Origin: Acanthosoma haemorrhoidale
Taxonomy: Eukaryota; Arthropoda; Insecta; Hemiptera; Acanthosomatidae
Assembly: GCA_930367205.1 (NCBI GenBank)
Contig: OV884011.1
Coordinates: 111,405,139 to 111,469,138 of the forward strand
Reading direction: 5' to 3'
Length of the DNA stretch: 64,000 nucleotides
The stretch's first letter is position 1. Each line of letters begins with the position of its first letter. The notes beneath the pieces were generated by a model. It saw only the letters and a list, made by a program, of their open reading frames with translations, made no database searches and was not told the origin of the DNA. Made by a program: the position numbers and the translations under genes. Shown here piece by piece: positions 24,735-36,100 of the stretch.

Positions 24735-25620
24735 GATACTCTGTGTCGGGCACGCCCTCGAAAGGAGATCTCGCTACCTAGCTAGAGTCCGGTAAGCTTC
24801 AGAAAGTCATAAACCTGTGGTCTTTGACATTTTCTGTTTGACATTGGTAGCCAGCTTAATTATGTCTTTGTGTATTGATCTGACTCAATAAGATCTTAAG
24901 TAGATAAGAGTAGGTGTGCCCCGACAGTGCGTTCTGTTCAGGATAAGAGGTACAGGCTAGGTGGTATAGGCAGTTTATATGGTCTTGGAATGACCAAGAG
25001 TTTTCTTACCGGCCTTTGAGCGAAGGCAAAAACGTCCGGATCCCAAAGGCCAGTGTGAACAGGAAAGAGCCTGACAGGACCACTATCGGAGACGCTACTA
25101 AGTACTTTTTGTATGGCCCTTGCCATCTGTTGGGTCAAGATTGTAAAATATCCCCAAAGTGGGCAGGAGACGCCCGCCGCGGGATAGGGTTGCTACAACC
25201 TCTAGCCACCGACCGGCGAGTGCCAAAAAAGAGATAAAATGGTGGACCTGTGGTCTTTCACCCTGGCTGGTGACCTAGTCGGTGGGCAGCTTAATTCGTT
25301 TTGATCTGACTCCATAAGATCTTAGAAGGTGTGCCCTGACAGTGCACTATGTTCAGGAGAAGAGGAACAGGGTAGATTTACAGGTAGTTTATGTGGTCTT
25401 GGAATGACCACGAATTCTCACTTAGGTAGGCGAAAACCGTCCGGATCCCCAAGGCGAATGTGAACCGGAGAGAAGCAGACTGAATTGCCGTGGGAAACGC
25501 TACTAGGTAAAGTTTGTAGGGCCACAGCAATCGTCGTCCGAGAGGGAGAGGTCTCTCCCAAGGAGGTGCTAGTTTTAGCGAGACAAAGGCAGATAATACC
25601 ACTAGGAGAGTGTGGGGTCT
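24735..25620. repeat. GC-richer duplicated repeat (two units, ~410-434 bp apart)
   Basis: The block starting ACCTGTGGTCTTT occurs at ~24,812 and ~25,246, and CGTCCGGATCCC at ~25,032 and ~25,438. Between them GACAGTGCRYTMTGTTCAGGA, TATGGTCTTGGAATGACCA and GAYGCTACTA recur in the same order, so the units are diverged direct copies. A third partial relative of the GTTCAGGAGAAGAGG block lies at ~53,970-54,000. No coding potential. It could be LTR-derived, but termini are not clear. Confidence 0.65.
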
Positions 25621-25654
25621 GACAAGGCCGGACTAAAACATAGCGAGGATAGGA

Positions 25655-25726
25655 AGAGAGAGAGAGAGATGCGGAGGTAGTTGAATGAGAAGGCCATCGT
25701 TTGAGTAGAGCAGCAAGTGCCAGTGC

Positions 25727-25785
<59 letters not shown>

Positions 25786-25816
25786 CAGAGAGAGAGAGAG
25801 AGTGAGAGAGAGAGAG
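25655..25816. repeat. (GA)n microsatellite, interrupted
   Basis: Near-pure GA repeats at ~25,727-25,816 with a shorter GA run at ~25,658-25,670. The segment GAGTAGAGCAGCA before it recurs at ~26,039 ahead of another short GA run, so this is part of a duplicated unit. The 78-aa Leu/Ser ORF on the minus strand is a translation of the repeat. Confidence 0.9.
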
Positions 25817-26884
25817 TCCCCACTCTGACTGACGTCATAAGCTTTATTAAAACAGTATGGAAACGTAGTTAGATATTTTCTGGGCCGAGAAGAGGGACAC
25901 TTCTAATTATTCATAAATAAGAGGTAGCCACAACAGCCCCAAATGTCGTCGTATGCGTGGAGAGTTGTAAAAGCCAATGAAACCGAAACTAAAACTAGTG
26001 CGTGAGGAATAAAGAGTTGCAGATATAAAGAATAGTTGAGTAGAGCAGCATTGGAGAGTGAGAGAGAGAGAGGAGTGTTGAATCAATGGTTTTGATTCCG
26101 AATGATAGACATTTTATTTTTGCCAACGCCTATACAACGCCAATATTAATTTAAAAAAAGGCACAGGTTCACCCCTAGGCCACTAACCGTTACAAATGGT
26201 AACTGTCGGCCATTTGCTGAACACATAGGGGAGGATTCCCACCGCGGGGGCTAACTCCATCGCTTACGGCCGCCATTAATCTGATCGAATAAAAGCTAAC
26301 TGGAGCAAATTGCCGTTGTAGAGGCGAGGATCTTTGCCTCCCAGTGTGGGCGTGAGGACTACTGTGTGGGAGGTGGGATTAGATCGGGGCTGAATCATAG
26401 CGTGGGAGGGGTGACCTTTCCGGACCCTACCAGCTACAGCCAATGCTCCTTAAATGTGCTTCGTTTTGGCCTCAACCTTATCACCAACCCAGAGTTTAAC
26501 CAATCTGCCGCTGAAAAAAAAATTTTTTAAAGAAATATTTTTCACGCAATTGTATTAAAATTTTACTATGATAAGAAACAAAGTAATCAAGCAGAAATAA
26601 AATTATTTTCCAAAGTAAATTTCAAAAAGAGAGAACTATATATTAATAAGATATGCTTAAGTAATATAAACTTGAATACAAATATACTACTACGCACAGG
26701 TGTGTCATTTCATTCCTTTGATTGTTGCCAATCATATTATTTATTTTTTTGAAGGTTTTTTTTGTTTGTTTTAGGACATGTCAATCACAAAATCCGTCAA
26801 TGCATAAATAAAAATATTTTATTGATTGCTGTTTCACTTCAGTGAATTTTTTAACTATTTTACAGTGCTTGGAAAGAAATTTAT
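25817..26884. other. no gene seen; unidentified GC-richer patch at ~26,170-26,510
   Basis: The patch is rich in CpG and GGG/CCC compared with its surroundings and ends in an A-run (CCGCTGAAAAAAAAA), as an old retroposon would. I could not match it to the LINE families here. Confidence 0.4.
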
Positions 26885-27272
26885 AATATATTAAATTTTC
26901 TTCTACATTATTTAACTTTATTTTTATATTTATATGGTGTGAAAATTAGTTTCCCAAAAAATATAAATTCAATTATAAAGTTTTGGGGTTTTAAACACAA
27001 CAGAGATGATATTCAGGATCCGAGTTAGTACTTCCAGCAGTGGTCTTACGTGTTTTGTATGTAGTTATTTTCTACCCGTGTAAGAAAATTTTTTTTTTCT
27101 AAATCGTGGTCCTGAGGGTGCTTGAATGTGTGAAACGTCATCTGTTCTGATGTAAAATCGCTAATAAAAGTTATTTTGAAAGAGATTTCAAGTTTTTTTT
27201 GGCAAACTAATTTTCACACCATATAAACATAAAAATAAAGTTAAATAATGTAGAAGAAAATTTAATATATAT
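26885..27272. mobile_element. fold-back element with ~70-bp inverted arms
   Basis: 26,885-26,954 (TTTTCTTCTACATTATTTAA ... ATATGGTGTGAAAATTAG) is repeated in inverted orientation at 27,201-27,272 with only a few differences. Weaker similarity continues inward. The ~245-bp spacer contains no ORF. Long arms around a non-coding core suggest a non-autonomous DNA transposon or fold-back element; the superfamily is not evident. Confidence 0.75.
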
Positions 27273-30200
27273 TGTATTAATTCTCTTTGTTAAGACCAAC
27301 AATGGTAAGTTCTCCATCAATCTCCAACAACTTTCTCAGATTTCATTTTAGTTGTAATATTTAATTGTTAACAATCTTTTCTTCTTCAGCCGTACATCCG
27401 AAAAGCTTAATTATATGCTAAAGTCGCTGTGGCACATGTCGCTTCACATGTATAGGCGTATACATATGTATATACGGCAGTCAGCCCTACAAGTTTTTAT
27501 AATTAGCTTGTTGATCAAGCAAAGGTTTGCTCGGTGCCAAGTCGAGGCTTTGTTTGATGTATTTCTTGATCAAAGCTGCTCTGCGCATTCTTCTGAAACT
27601 CGAAGGTGCTACAAGGTTTGATACAGCTGGCTTTTGGTAATTCGAACCTTGGTAGTTCTCTCTTTAGCAGGTCGGGAAAAACACCTGTTTATTTTACACA
27701 TACGAAGCTGTTTTCCTAACAAGGGAACAGAGGGGCTTCTATTGTTCGAAATTTTCCACATAATGTTTACATCGTACAACACAGGTTTTTTTACATTTCA
27801 ACCATATTGTTGTGTTCCACAGTTCTTATTGCTGTTTTTCACTTTTGTCACTTGTATGTAATATGCGTATTTAAAAAAATATGAAATCTTAGTAATTAGA
27901 TTTGTTTCCATTTTGTGTTGGTAATTCGAAATTCTTGACAAATCAAACCCTCAACATTTTGGAGTTCTTCTGTGGTCCCTTGGCTTTCAAATAGTCATGA
28001 ATCGACTGTACCTTAACAAATCCTCCCTATATTATGTATAACAAAGGATCAATGGAGATATTGACGAAAGGTTTAGTTGCCAGTAAGAAACTTAGCTAAT
28101 TACAAGTTCAACTGCCAATCTTGAGTTCATCCTAATAAAGTAGCATCCGAACTATTACAATTGGATGAAGCTTTCGCAATGGTCTCACGCAGAAGCGTAA
28201 CCGAACCAATGTCACATCGGTTGGTCACTTTCTTCATAGAATTTAATACGATTTTGTAATGCTGTTCATTATTTTCATGTTCTACCATTATTCTCCATTA
28301 TTCCATTAGTTCCCCCTTATACCTATGATCTATCGGAGGAAACTGTTGAGGAATAGTTACAGCTTCCTGTTGATGGCAACAGAGTCTCACAGCCATGGAA
28401 AAATATGGACATTTTTTTTATGATTTAATTAGTTTATTGTATACTATGCTGGATTATATAATTTATATTGCATAAAAAGCTACCATTGGATTTATTTAAT
28501 TAAAATAGGAGGTCTCAAGAAATTCACGAGGGATGCCAAAAGAAGAATTTTTGCTATACTCTACTATGATATGTGCTAGAGGAAATCTAACCAGAAGTCT
28601 TATTCACATAATAGTGGTTTATGATTCTACTTAAATTAGCAAGTAAAGTTGAAATTTTATTTCATAAATCCAAGAATCGACAGGATCTATAAAGTTTAAC
28701 TTAAGTCGATTATTTATTCACTATCATGAGTTGAGAAAATCCTTTTAATTTAACTCAAGGCGGTAGATAATTTGATATCATTGTAAGTAGTTCGTACTCG
28801 GGACAATGCAGGTGATATAGATTACACCATCATAACATTATGTTTTAATGTTCAGTAACAAGAGAGCAAGTTTAGAATTTTTTTTTTGTGAATGGTATGT
28901 CGATTGATTTTATTCTATTTTTTAAGCACACAGAAAAACTACTTAAAATACACGTGGCTGCGGCATATGTTTGCATTATCTCTAAAGCATGTATTACTCG
29001 CAGTTTCTGAGTCATCCTTCGGTTTGTAGTTCGTAGGGCCTTATAAATAAATAAACACCGTCTCTCGAGAGACTAATTAATTATAACTGGATAAGAACTT
29101 AGAGGAAACAAAGAGCGGCACAAAGCTGCCATTATTTTCTCTGGAAAAATTAATTTTACAAAAAAGGAAATTAGGAACCTTTTTAAAAGTCGTGGAAAGT
29201 AATTTTGAAAGATAAATTAACGAGTGGTAGAATAAATGGAGGAGCATTATTCACAAAATGGGAGATCATTTCAGTTCCATTGCTCGTTGTTAGTTTCATA
29301 ACAACAGGAGGTCCATCATCTAAGAAAGGTTAGCAGTAAGCCGTATATTAATTAACGTAAATATGGAATATAAAAACATACGTTATTTAAATCGTATATT
29401 CTGTATACTACTCATATTTATGCAAGTATTATTTTTCAATGGGTAATAATAGGTTTTTTTTCATCCCCGAGTGTAAATTATTTAGAACTTAGTGAAATGT
29501 TCATATGCGTATGGCTTTGTAAAATATAATAGGAGTTTCTCTATCCTAATTGAACCATAAATCTTGCCTATGAGGGATGACACCTCCTTTAATATTCCAC
29601 AGAAGAAAATTTTCTCTGTCGATGGTCTAAAAATTGCGTGATTTTGGCATCTCGTAAGATGGAAATCTTGCACATGTTTCATCTCTATGCAGCAAACACC
29701 ATACTGTACCTATGTATGATTCTATCAATGAAATAATTAGGGCATTAAAATAAATCACTTAAGTTAGTATTTACGGTACAGTCCTGTAAGTTTTAATCTG
29801 ATGGTGGTGAAATTCGATATCGAACGTGGGCGTGACTTAAAATAATGCACCTTTTGGGACAGCTAGTAAGTCCCCTTGGACAGACCATATTGTAGTTCAT
29901 AGACATTGAGTTCAGGCATCAGAAGCGCCTGTGTTTTCTTCTTTATAAATTACTTGCTTTTCCTAAATACCCTTCCTATCTCCGATTGCCCAATATTTAT
30001 TAAATTAGACCTGCAGATATAAAATGTAAGCCACTTAATTTGCATTGCAAAATTACTGCTCAAACAAGTGCGCATACAGTTTGTAATACACAACTCATGA
30101 CAAAATTAATGTTTGGTAAATAATTATTTATGTTTGTTATAAATATTCAAGTTGTAGTTAAAAAATCTGGTTAAAAATGTCACGTGTAGGTCTACAACAG

Positions 30201-30741
30201 TGCCTGCAATAAACAGCTGTTTAAAATGACATTCAATATTTACTAATGAAATATATAAACTAAATCCCCGGATTATATTGAAAACCCCCTGCACCCAGTT
30301 TATTATGCTTAAAACATTAGTTCAGTGTTTGGTTCCGCCTAGGAAAGCAGAAAATATTTTGATATAGGGCTACAGGATAATCTGTGTGTTCCCACTCCAC
30401 CGGGAAAAGATCAATAGCCTGTAAGCAAGTATTCCGTTAGCGGGAGCACGTAAGGCTCTTCCAAACCAACAAACACGGGATTGGCTTCATTGAATATACA
30501 TCGCACATAACGTGCATCTCTAATGCTACCTCTCCGTTTTTGTCTGTTTGGATGTTTGTAAGAATAGGTCATCCAGCGAAAACACGAACACTGTTTATTC
30601 GCTTAGTTATCATTTTTAATCTAATGTAATAATAGTAATGCGAAAACTCCCGTTTATGAACGAATGGTTTGTAGGTGAGCTCTGGAAGGAAGGGAATTTT
30701 TATATTAGATGAGGATGCAGTATAAATAAAATGTTTTGCTT
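27273..30741. other. AT-rich intergenic DNA, no gene seen
   Basis: Two consecutive plus-strand ORFs at 27,415-27,621 and 27,634-27,861 (68 and 75 aa) and one minus ORF at 29,482-29,682 match nothing I know. Confidence 0.4.
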
Positions 30742-30751
30742 AAAGCATTAT

Positions 30752-30842
30752 CATGGTATGAGTGAGAACATTTATCACAATCACTTACTACCCAATAAGG
30801 CAGATTGTGATTTATCACTATAAAGAAGTTTCTATATATATA
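30752..30842 (+). mobile_element. 91-bp LINE-A tail with 10-bp TSD (TA-type tail)
   Basis: Matches the last ~90 bp of LINE-A (ATGGTATGAGTGAGAACATT...GGCAGATTGTGATTTATCA) and ends in TTTCTATATATATA. AAAGCATTAT occurs at 30,742-30,751 and 30,843-30,852 as a perfect TSD. Confidence 0.85.
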
Positions 30843-31034
30843 AAAGCATTATTGCCTCTCTTCCATTAGAGTCTCCAAAAGTAGTGGAGTAGTTATCTTG
30901 CTCAAGAAGGGAGATAAACATAATTTATAAACAGATACATCTTTTGTCTGACTTGGTGTGCACTAACAGCCTTGAATGTTCCAGATTATAAAGCTTGAGG
31001 AGTAAGGAATAGAAATCACATGTGGGAGTACATT

Positions 31035-31147
31035 TTTTTTTTAGAGTCAACAATTTATTAAGATAAAATTACAATCTGCCTTTTATCAGGCAATGAGTAA
31101 TTGGGATAAGTGTCATCATTCATACCATATTTACAATTCATCATTCA
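31035..31147 (-). mobile_element. 113-bp LINE-A tail with 12-bp TSD
   Basis: Minus-strand LINE-A terminus (plus strand: T-run, AACAATTTATTAAGATAAAATTACAATC...). Flanked by perfect TGGGAGTACATT at 31,023-31,034 and 31,148-31,159. Extremely 5'-truncated. Confidence 0.88.
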
Positions 31148-31159
31148 TGGGAGTACATT

Positions 31160-32226
31160 ATGTAGCATTATCGTTCCAATGCTTTATGGTTTTGATGATT
31201 TTTTATTTATAATTTAAGTTCCTGCATTGGTCTTTGTGAGCCTCCAGCTCAAGGTAGAGATGAGATATTTTACATTGACATTGAAAGTAATTGGAAAATG
31301 TAGCTACCTCCATAAACATAAATAAGACCAATCCAATCGAAGATCTCCATATCCTGATTATTGATATGTATTTATTAATTAGGTATTTAAAACTATAAAT
31401 ACACGAGTGTATTTAAACTGTGGTCTACATCGTGTTCGAAAATTTAGACAATATTTTATATGATATTCAATTTAATTCAATAATATCACGCTGAAAACAA
31501 ACCCAATCCCATGAATAATATTTAAGAGTTAACTAGAAACTAAACAAGAAGCAGTATTCTATCATGTTAAGGTGGATACCAAATTAAAGATATTGACTTC
31601 TTGATTAATAATATAAGGTATATGTTGGGCCTAAGTAACCTGTAATTACCAAGTGATGCACGACAAAGAATTCAATTCGAACTAGGATATTTCTGCATAT
31701 TTTATATTCATTTACTTTATGCATGGTATAATCTATACTAACAATACTACAATAAAAAAATTAAGATAATTTAACGTTATTTGTCTTACCATAACATCTG
31801 AGGATCTAGTATAAACTCCTACCAGTTTTAATCATTCCATGGAAGGATGTCCATTGTATATATATTACACCACCATCACCATTACATATATTATACCAAG
31901 TGAATATTATGCACGGCAAGACGTTTTTGATGCCTGAGAATCACTTTAAAGTAAACACCAAAGATGTTTCCTTGTAATGAAAGAATATGCTGCTGGATGG
32001 AGATCTGAAATCACTCTGGCCTTAAAAATGTTGACCAAGTGGGAAGAGCTTGCATAACGCCTCATAAAATTTGACCTCAGTTGTACCTAAAGGGCTACAG
32101 GTAGGGAAAATACTTTGAAGTTCGTCCCACCCTAAATAATGACGATTTTCACCGAAAACTAATTCTCTTAAATAGATAAGTTAGTTTGGTCCTCAAATTA
32201 TCGTCACAATATATATGACTGGTGCC
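31160..32226. other. AT-rich intergenic DNA, no gene seen
   Basis: No ORF or recognisable repeat. Confidence 0.4.
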
Positions 32227-32238
32227 TAAACACTTACT

Positions 32239-32409
32239 TTCAATCAATTTTATTAAGATAAAATTACAATCTGCCTTTTATTAGGCAATGAGTAATTGAG
32301 ATAAAAGTTATCATTCATACCATATTTACAATTAAACTTTGAAATTTATAATTGGAACGATACAGAGAAGATTAGCATGGCTCCTGCGCAAGGATGACAC
32401 GCAAAATCG
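32239..32409. mobile_element. chimeric retro-insertion: LINE-A tail (minus) joined to inverted U6 snRNA fragment (plus), 12-bp TSD
   Basis: 32,239-32,338 is the LINE-A 3' terminus in minus orientation. It is joined through ~15 bp of filler to a plus-strand U6 snRNA piece. TAAACACTTACT lies at 32,227-32,238 and again at 32,410-32,421, directly beyond the U6 piece. Both parts therefore entered as one insertion. The opposite orientation of the two parts is what a twin-priming event with U6 RNA as second template would give. Confidence 0.8.
32353..32409 (+). pseudogene. U6: U6 spliceosomal snRNA fragment (retropseudogene)
   Basis: Starts ATTGGAACGATACAGAGAAG and continues through the conserved GATTAGCATGG and the GCGCAAGGATGACACGC segment, nearly identical to animal U6; one visible change is GGCTCC where GGCCCC is usual. 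The 5' third (stem-loop and the bases before ATTGG) and the 3' end with its U tract are absent, and no U6 promoter is visible, so this is a processed fragment, not a gene. Confidence 0.93.
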
Positions 32410-32441
32410 TAAACACTTACTATACCCTTACTTTTGTTATA

Positions 32442-33091
32442 TTCGGTACTTAGGCTTCCATCTCGACAAACGACTGACCTGGAACCCACATACGAGACTA
32501 AAAAGACAAGAACTAAACAGACGCTTTGGACAACTGTACAGACTACTTCAAAGGACATCCTATCTCTCAATAGAAAATAAACTACTAATCTACAAAGTTA
32601 TACTTAAACCAATCTGGACATACGGAATAGAGCTATGGGGGACAGCAAAAAAGTCGAACATCAAGCGTATCCAATCCTTTCAATCAAAAGTCCTGAGAAC
32701 AATAGTAAATGCCCCTTATTATGTCAGCAACAAAACCCTTCATAACGATCTTAATATACCCTACATTCTAGAACTCATCCCTTCCAAGTTTATGAAATTC
32801 CACAGTAGCCTTTCCAACCACCCTAATCCTGTAGCACAGTCTTTGCACTGCGCCACTCATCCCTATAATCCTCCTCGGAGACTGAAACGGCCGTGGCCTC
32901 GTGACCTGCTATAATCGCGTGACAGTGGGAGTCCTGGCAATGGCCAGTTTCTCCAATCATGTCCTATTGTATGAATGAGCGAGTGAATGATGACTGTAAA
33001 TATGGTATGAATGAGATCATTTATCTGTATTATAATTGCCTTATAAAAAAAAGGCAGATTGTAATTATTGCACAATAAAGATTGTTGATTA
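32442..33091 (+). mobile_element. LINE-A, 5'-truncated, open RT C-terminus, 13-bp TSD
   Basis: The reading frame to 32,914 encodes the post-RT region of a Jockey-clade RT without a stop: YLGFHLDKRLTWNPHTRLKR, LLIYKVILKPIWTYGIELWG and RTIVNAPYYVSNKTLHNDL, to the natural end. It is followed by a shortened 3' UTR ending CAATAAAGATTGTTGAT. TACTTTTGTTATA flanks it at 32,429-32,441 and 33,092-33,104. It is the best-preserved LINE-A tail in the window. An ATG-initiated frame from 32,339 runs through the U6 piece into the LINE; that fusion is accidental. Confidence 0.9.
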
Positions 33092-33104
33092 TACTTTTGT
33101 TATA

Positions 33105-36100
33105 AATAAATTATGTTGCAAAAATACACTTTATTTCATCTGTATATTTTACCTGAAAGGAGAAAAAGTGGTGAAGCAACCAATTCATACTTACTTTAGA
33201 AAATTCGACATCCTGAAACTGTTGAAACACGGTGTAAATGGGACCAGTTAATCACAATAGCAGCTCACTACAATATAATTATAATATGTTATTAGCGTAC
33301 TTACTCAGAGCCAGAGCATCCATTATGCAGTTTCGTTGCTCGGGGTGCAGTAAATCCCGAACTCCATTTTATGCCCCCTTTCCTCCCTCGGGAATTACCC
33401 AACGTAGGTCGTTTGTTCTTTTGCAGGGCCCACCGTTCCTTCTCACCCTTCCTCTATTCCTTTTCTTCCTCACTGTCACTCACCTTCTGTGTTCCCAATA
33501 GCACTTTGTGCCCAAATGTCAATGGCAAGTTGTCCATTCTTTCGTAAGTTCCTTACACGTGACCATTGTATTTTATTACAAGTTGGCGTTGATCTACTTT
33601 TCCTTACAGTACTTTTGTTATACATAGATGGATAGACAGTTAAAACATGTACATATTTACATTTATCATACATGTACCCCGTCTCATATTTTGTATACAT
33701 TTGACATTTTGACATCAGCAGTGTATAATCTTGCTTTAACATCTACTGATTACCACATGTAGAAGATTATGCGTGAATTTTTTTTTACAATGTCTAACTG
33801 TTATACTCTCATTATTTGATTTCAGATCAATTAGTGAATACACAGTATTTATTATTTATTGCAGTACCATTTAGTTAATTATTATTGGTAACAGGTTGTA
33901 AGATTTCTTACCATAATGTTTTTTTTTTATTTAAATAGATCTACTAGTTATTAGGTAGAACTTTTAGTAATGTTTACATGGATTATGAGTAAAGAAAATC
34001 GTCAGCATCGTTGTAAAAAAAAATGTGCTTGTGTTTTGTGACCTGACTCTGTTTCAATCAGTGGTGCCTTAGTTCTTACGAAACCAAAGCTATTTCAGAT
34101 ACTCTTTTGAAAGCGAATTATACCTCTTGGCAAAACTTTTCGTAACAATTGAAAACTTTGCATATCACAATATCAGGTGATTTAGTAAGTCTTTCCTATA
34201 TAAATAAAAAACGCATTGTTATCAGATCCTTGAGTAGCGTGAAAGACAATATGGTCTGGTGGAAATTCTAAAACAGAATGGTATATCATTTTAAACAATG
34301 CTCCTTTCCACCTTTCGGCAACACGGCTTTAATTATAGAGGAGAGCTGAGCTATACAAACAGCTCGGGAAATTCATGGCTGGCCTGACATATATGTGTGC
34401 GAATGGGAACATACGGTTTCCCCTAGTACTGTACAATTAACAAGACCCTTGTGAACAAGTGTTAACAATTTCACTTTATTGCCTATAACAAAATTTTGAA
34501 GACAAAGGAGTATTGAATTTATTTATGTTTTGGATGGGATAGTGTAAGATTCATAATTTAAAAAAATTAGAATTTGGTTTAGGTATTTATAATATTAGTT
34601 TTTTTAAAACATTTTATTTGTTTCTAGAAATATTTCTAATAGCGGAAACGGAAGTATTTAAAAGAGACAGTAACTTTCTTAAAATTGGTAAGGACAGAAC
34701 CACTCTTGGGAAGGACGCCATGTGCTAAAAATAATTGAATAAATGTTTTATAAAATATAAACAATTCACTTTTTTTTGTTTACGTAATACAGTGTACTTT
34801 AGTATATTAGTAGACTTTGTCTACCCACAAAAGATATGTACTAGAGCACAAACTCTTTCAACCATACAATACAATCATTATCAGTTGATATTGAACTGTC
34901 AAAACTGTTGGAAACAATTAAAGATAATATCTCTACATTAAAAAAAAACTGCTAAGTTAATAAAAAATAAAGTTTCAGGTTTTTGATAATTTTAGCAGTA
35001 CTTGATATCCATTGGGTAGCCCAATAAAAAGCGTTCGTCCTCTAAAAATCAACCCACCACTGTACTTTGCACAACAACACGTATATTAATTAAAATATAG
35101 TCATAATTTTAAAAATAGCGGCATACCCCGTTGTTAAATTGTTTGCAGATTCAGTTTGTAAGAAAGCAATATTTGTATCATATGATGTATAGCTATTGTT
35201 GTGCTATTGTAATTGTTTATACGTAGATAATGCGAGCATTGGAGCTAAATGACTCGTGTGTTTCGAGTGCAGGTTGGTTATTTATAAGGGGAAAAACAAT
35301 CTGCCTCCACCAACCTGCACTCATCACATCTGTCTTCAAAACAATTGAAGAGGAACTTCAGCTGTGGTTTGATAATAATTGCATTTTGCATGTTTCAACC
35401 AGAGGTCAATTAAGTTACCACCCTCTACATAAAATCATATTCGGGAAAAAATCAAGTTACATATGTTTTTTATAAATGGGAGGGAGTTTGGTTTATAATT
35501 GAAATTGTATGTATTTATTTATAATTGTAACTAGTATTTAATAATTGTAACTTTACTGAGGTTGAAATTGGTTTACTTACACAGTCCACAGCTATCTTTT
35601 AGGATTCTTATTTCATCAAGTGATATTGTACTATTGCTTATTTTTAAATGATTGTAATTACACTAAGTTTTCCAAATAACTTACTTGTTCGTAAATCTAC
35701 CCGATTAACTCGAACTTTAATTATTTTGAATAACTCTTCTTCTTGCTCTTTAGCAAATATTCCCTACACATATGAATTAACTGTCGTTTTTCAATTGGCC
35801 AGAAATATTGATTTTTAACTATAGTTAGTTTATCTCATCGTTCCAACATTAGATTACAGTTATACTGTACTGTGATATTTTAGGTTAGGTTCAGGGTAAT
35901 TAAATGATAGATGTTAACGTTCACTGTTCTAAAGAACCCTTCTTTATTTGGCTTTACAAGAAACAAAATACAACACATTAATATCAGTAAGAACTTATAG
36001 AGAGATTTTTATAAGTCCTTCTCTCTCCGCACTCGCCACTTGATTATTTACAACAAACACAATCTCACAAAAAGCTTCAGTTCAGTTAATCCGTTAAGGT

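Noticed and set aside
25602..25838. 78-aa Leu/Ser-rich ORF
   Set aside because: Translation of the (GA)n microsatellite on the minus strand.
32339..32914. 191-aa ORF as a single gene
   Set aside because: Its N-terminal part is a U6 snRNA fragment plus target sequence and its C-terminal part is LINE-A RT. Two separate TSDs show it was assembled by independent insertions.
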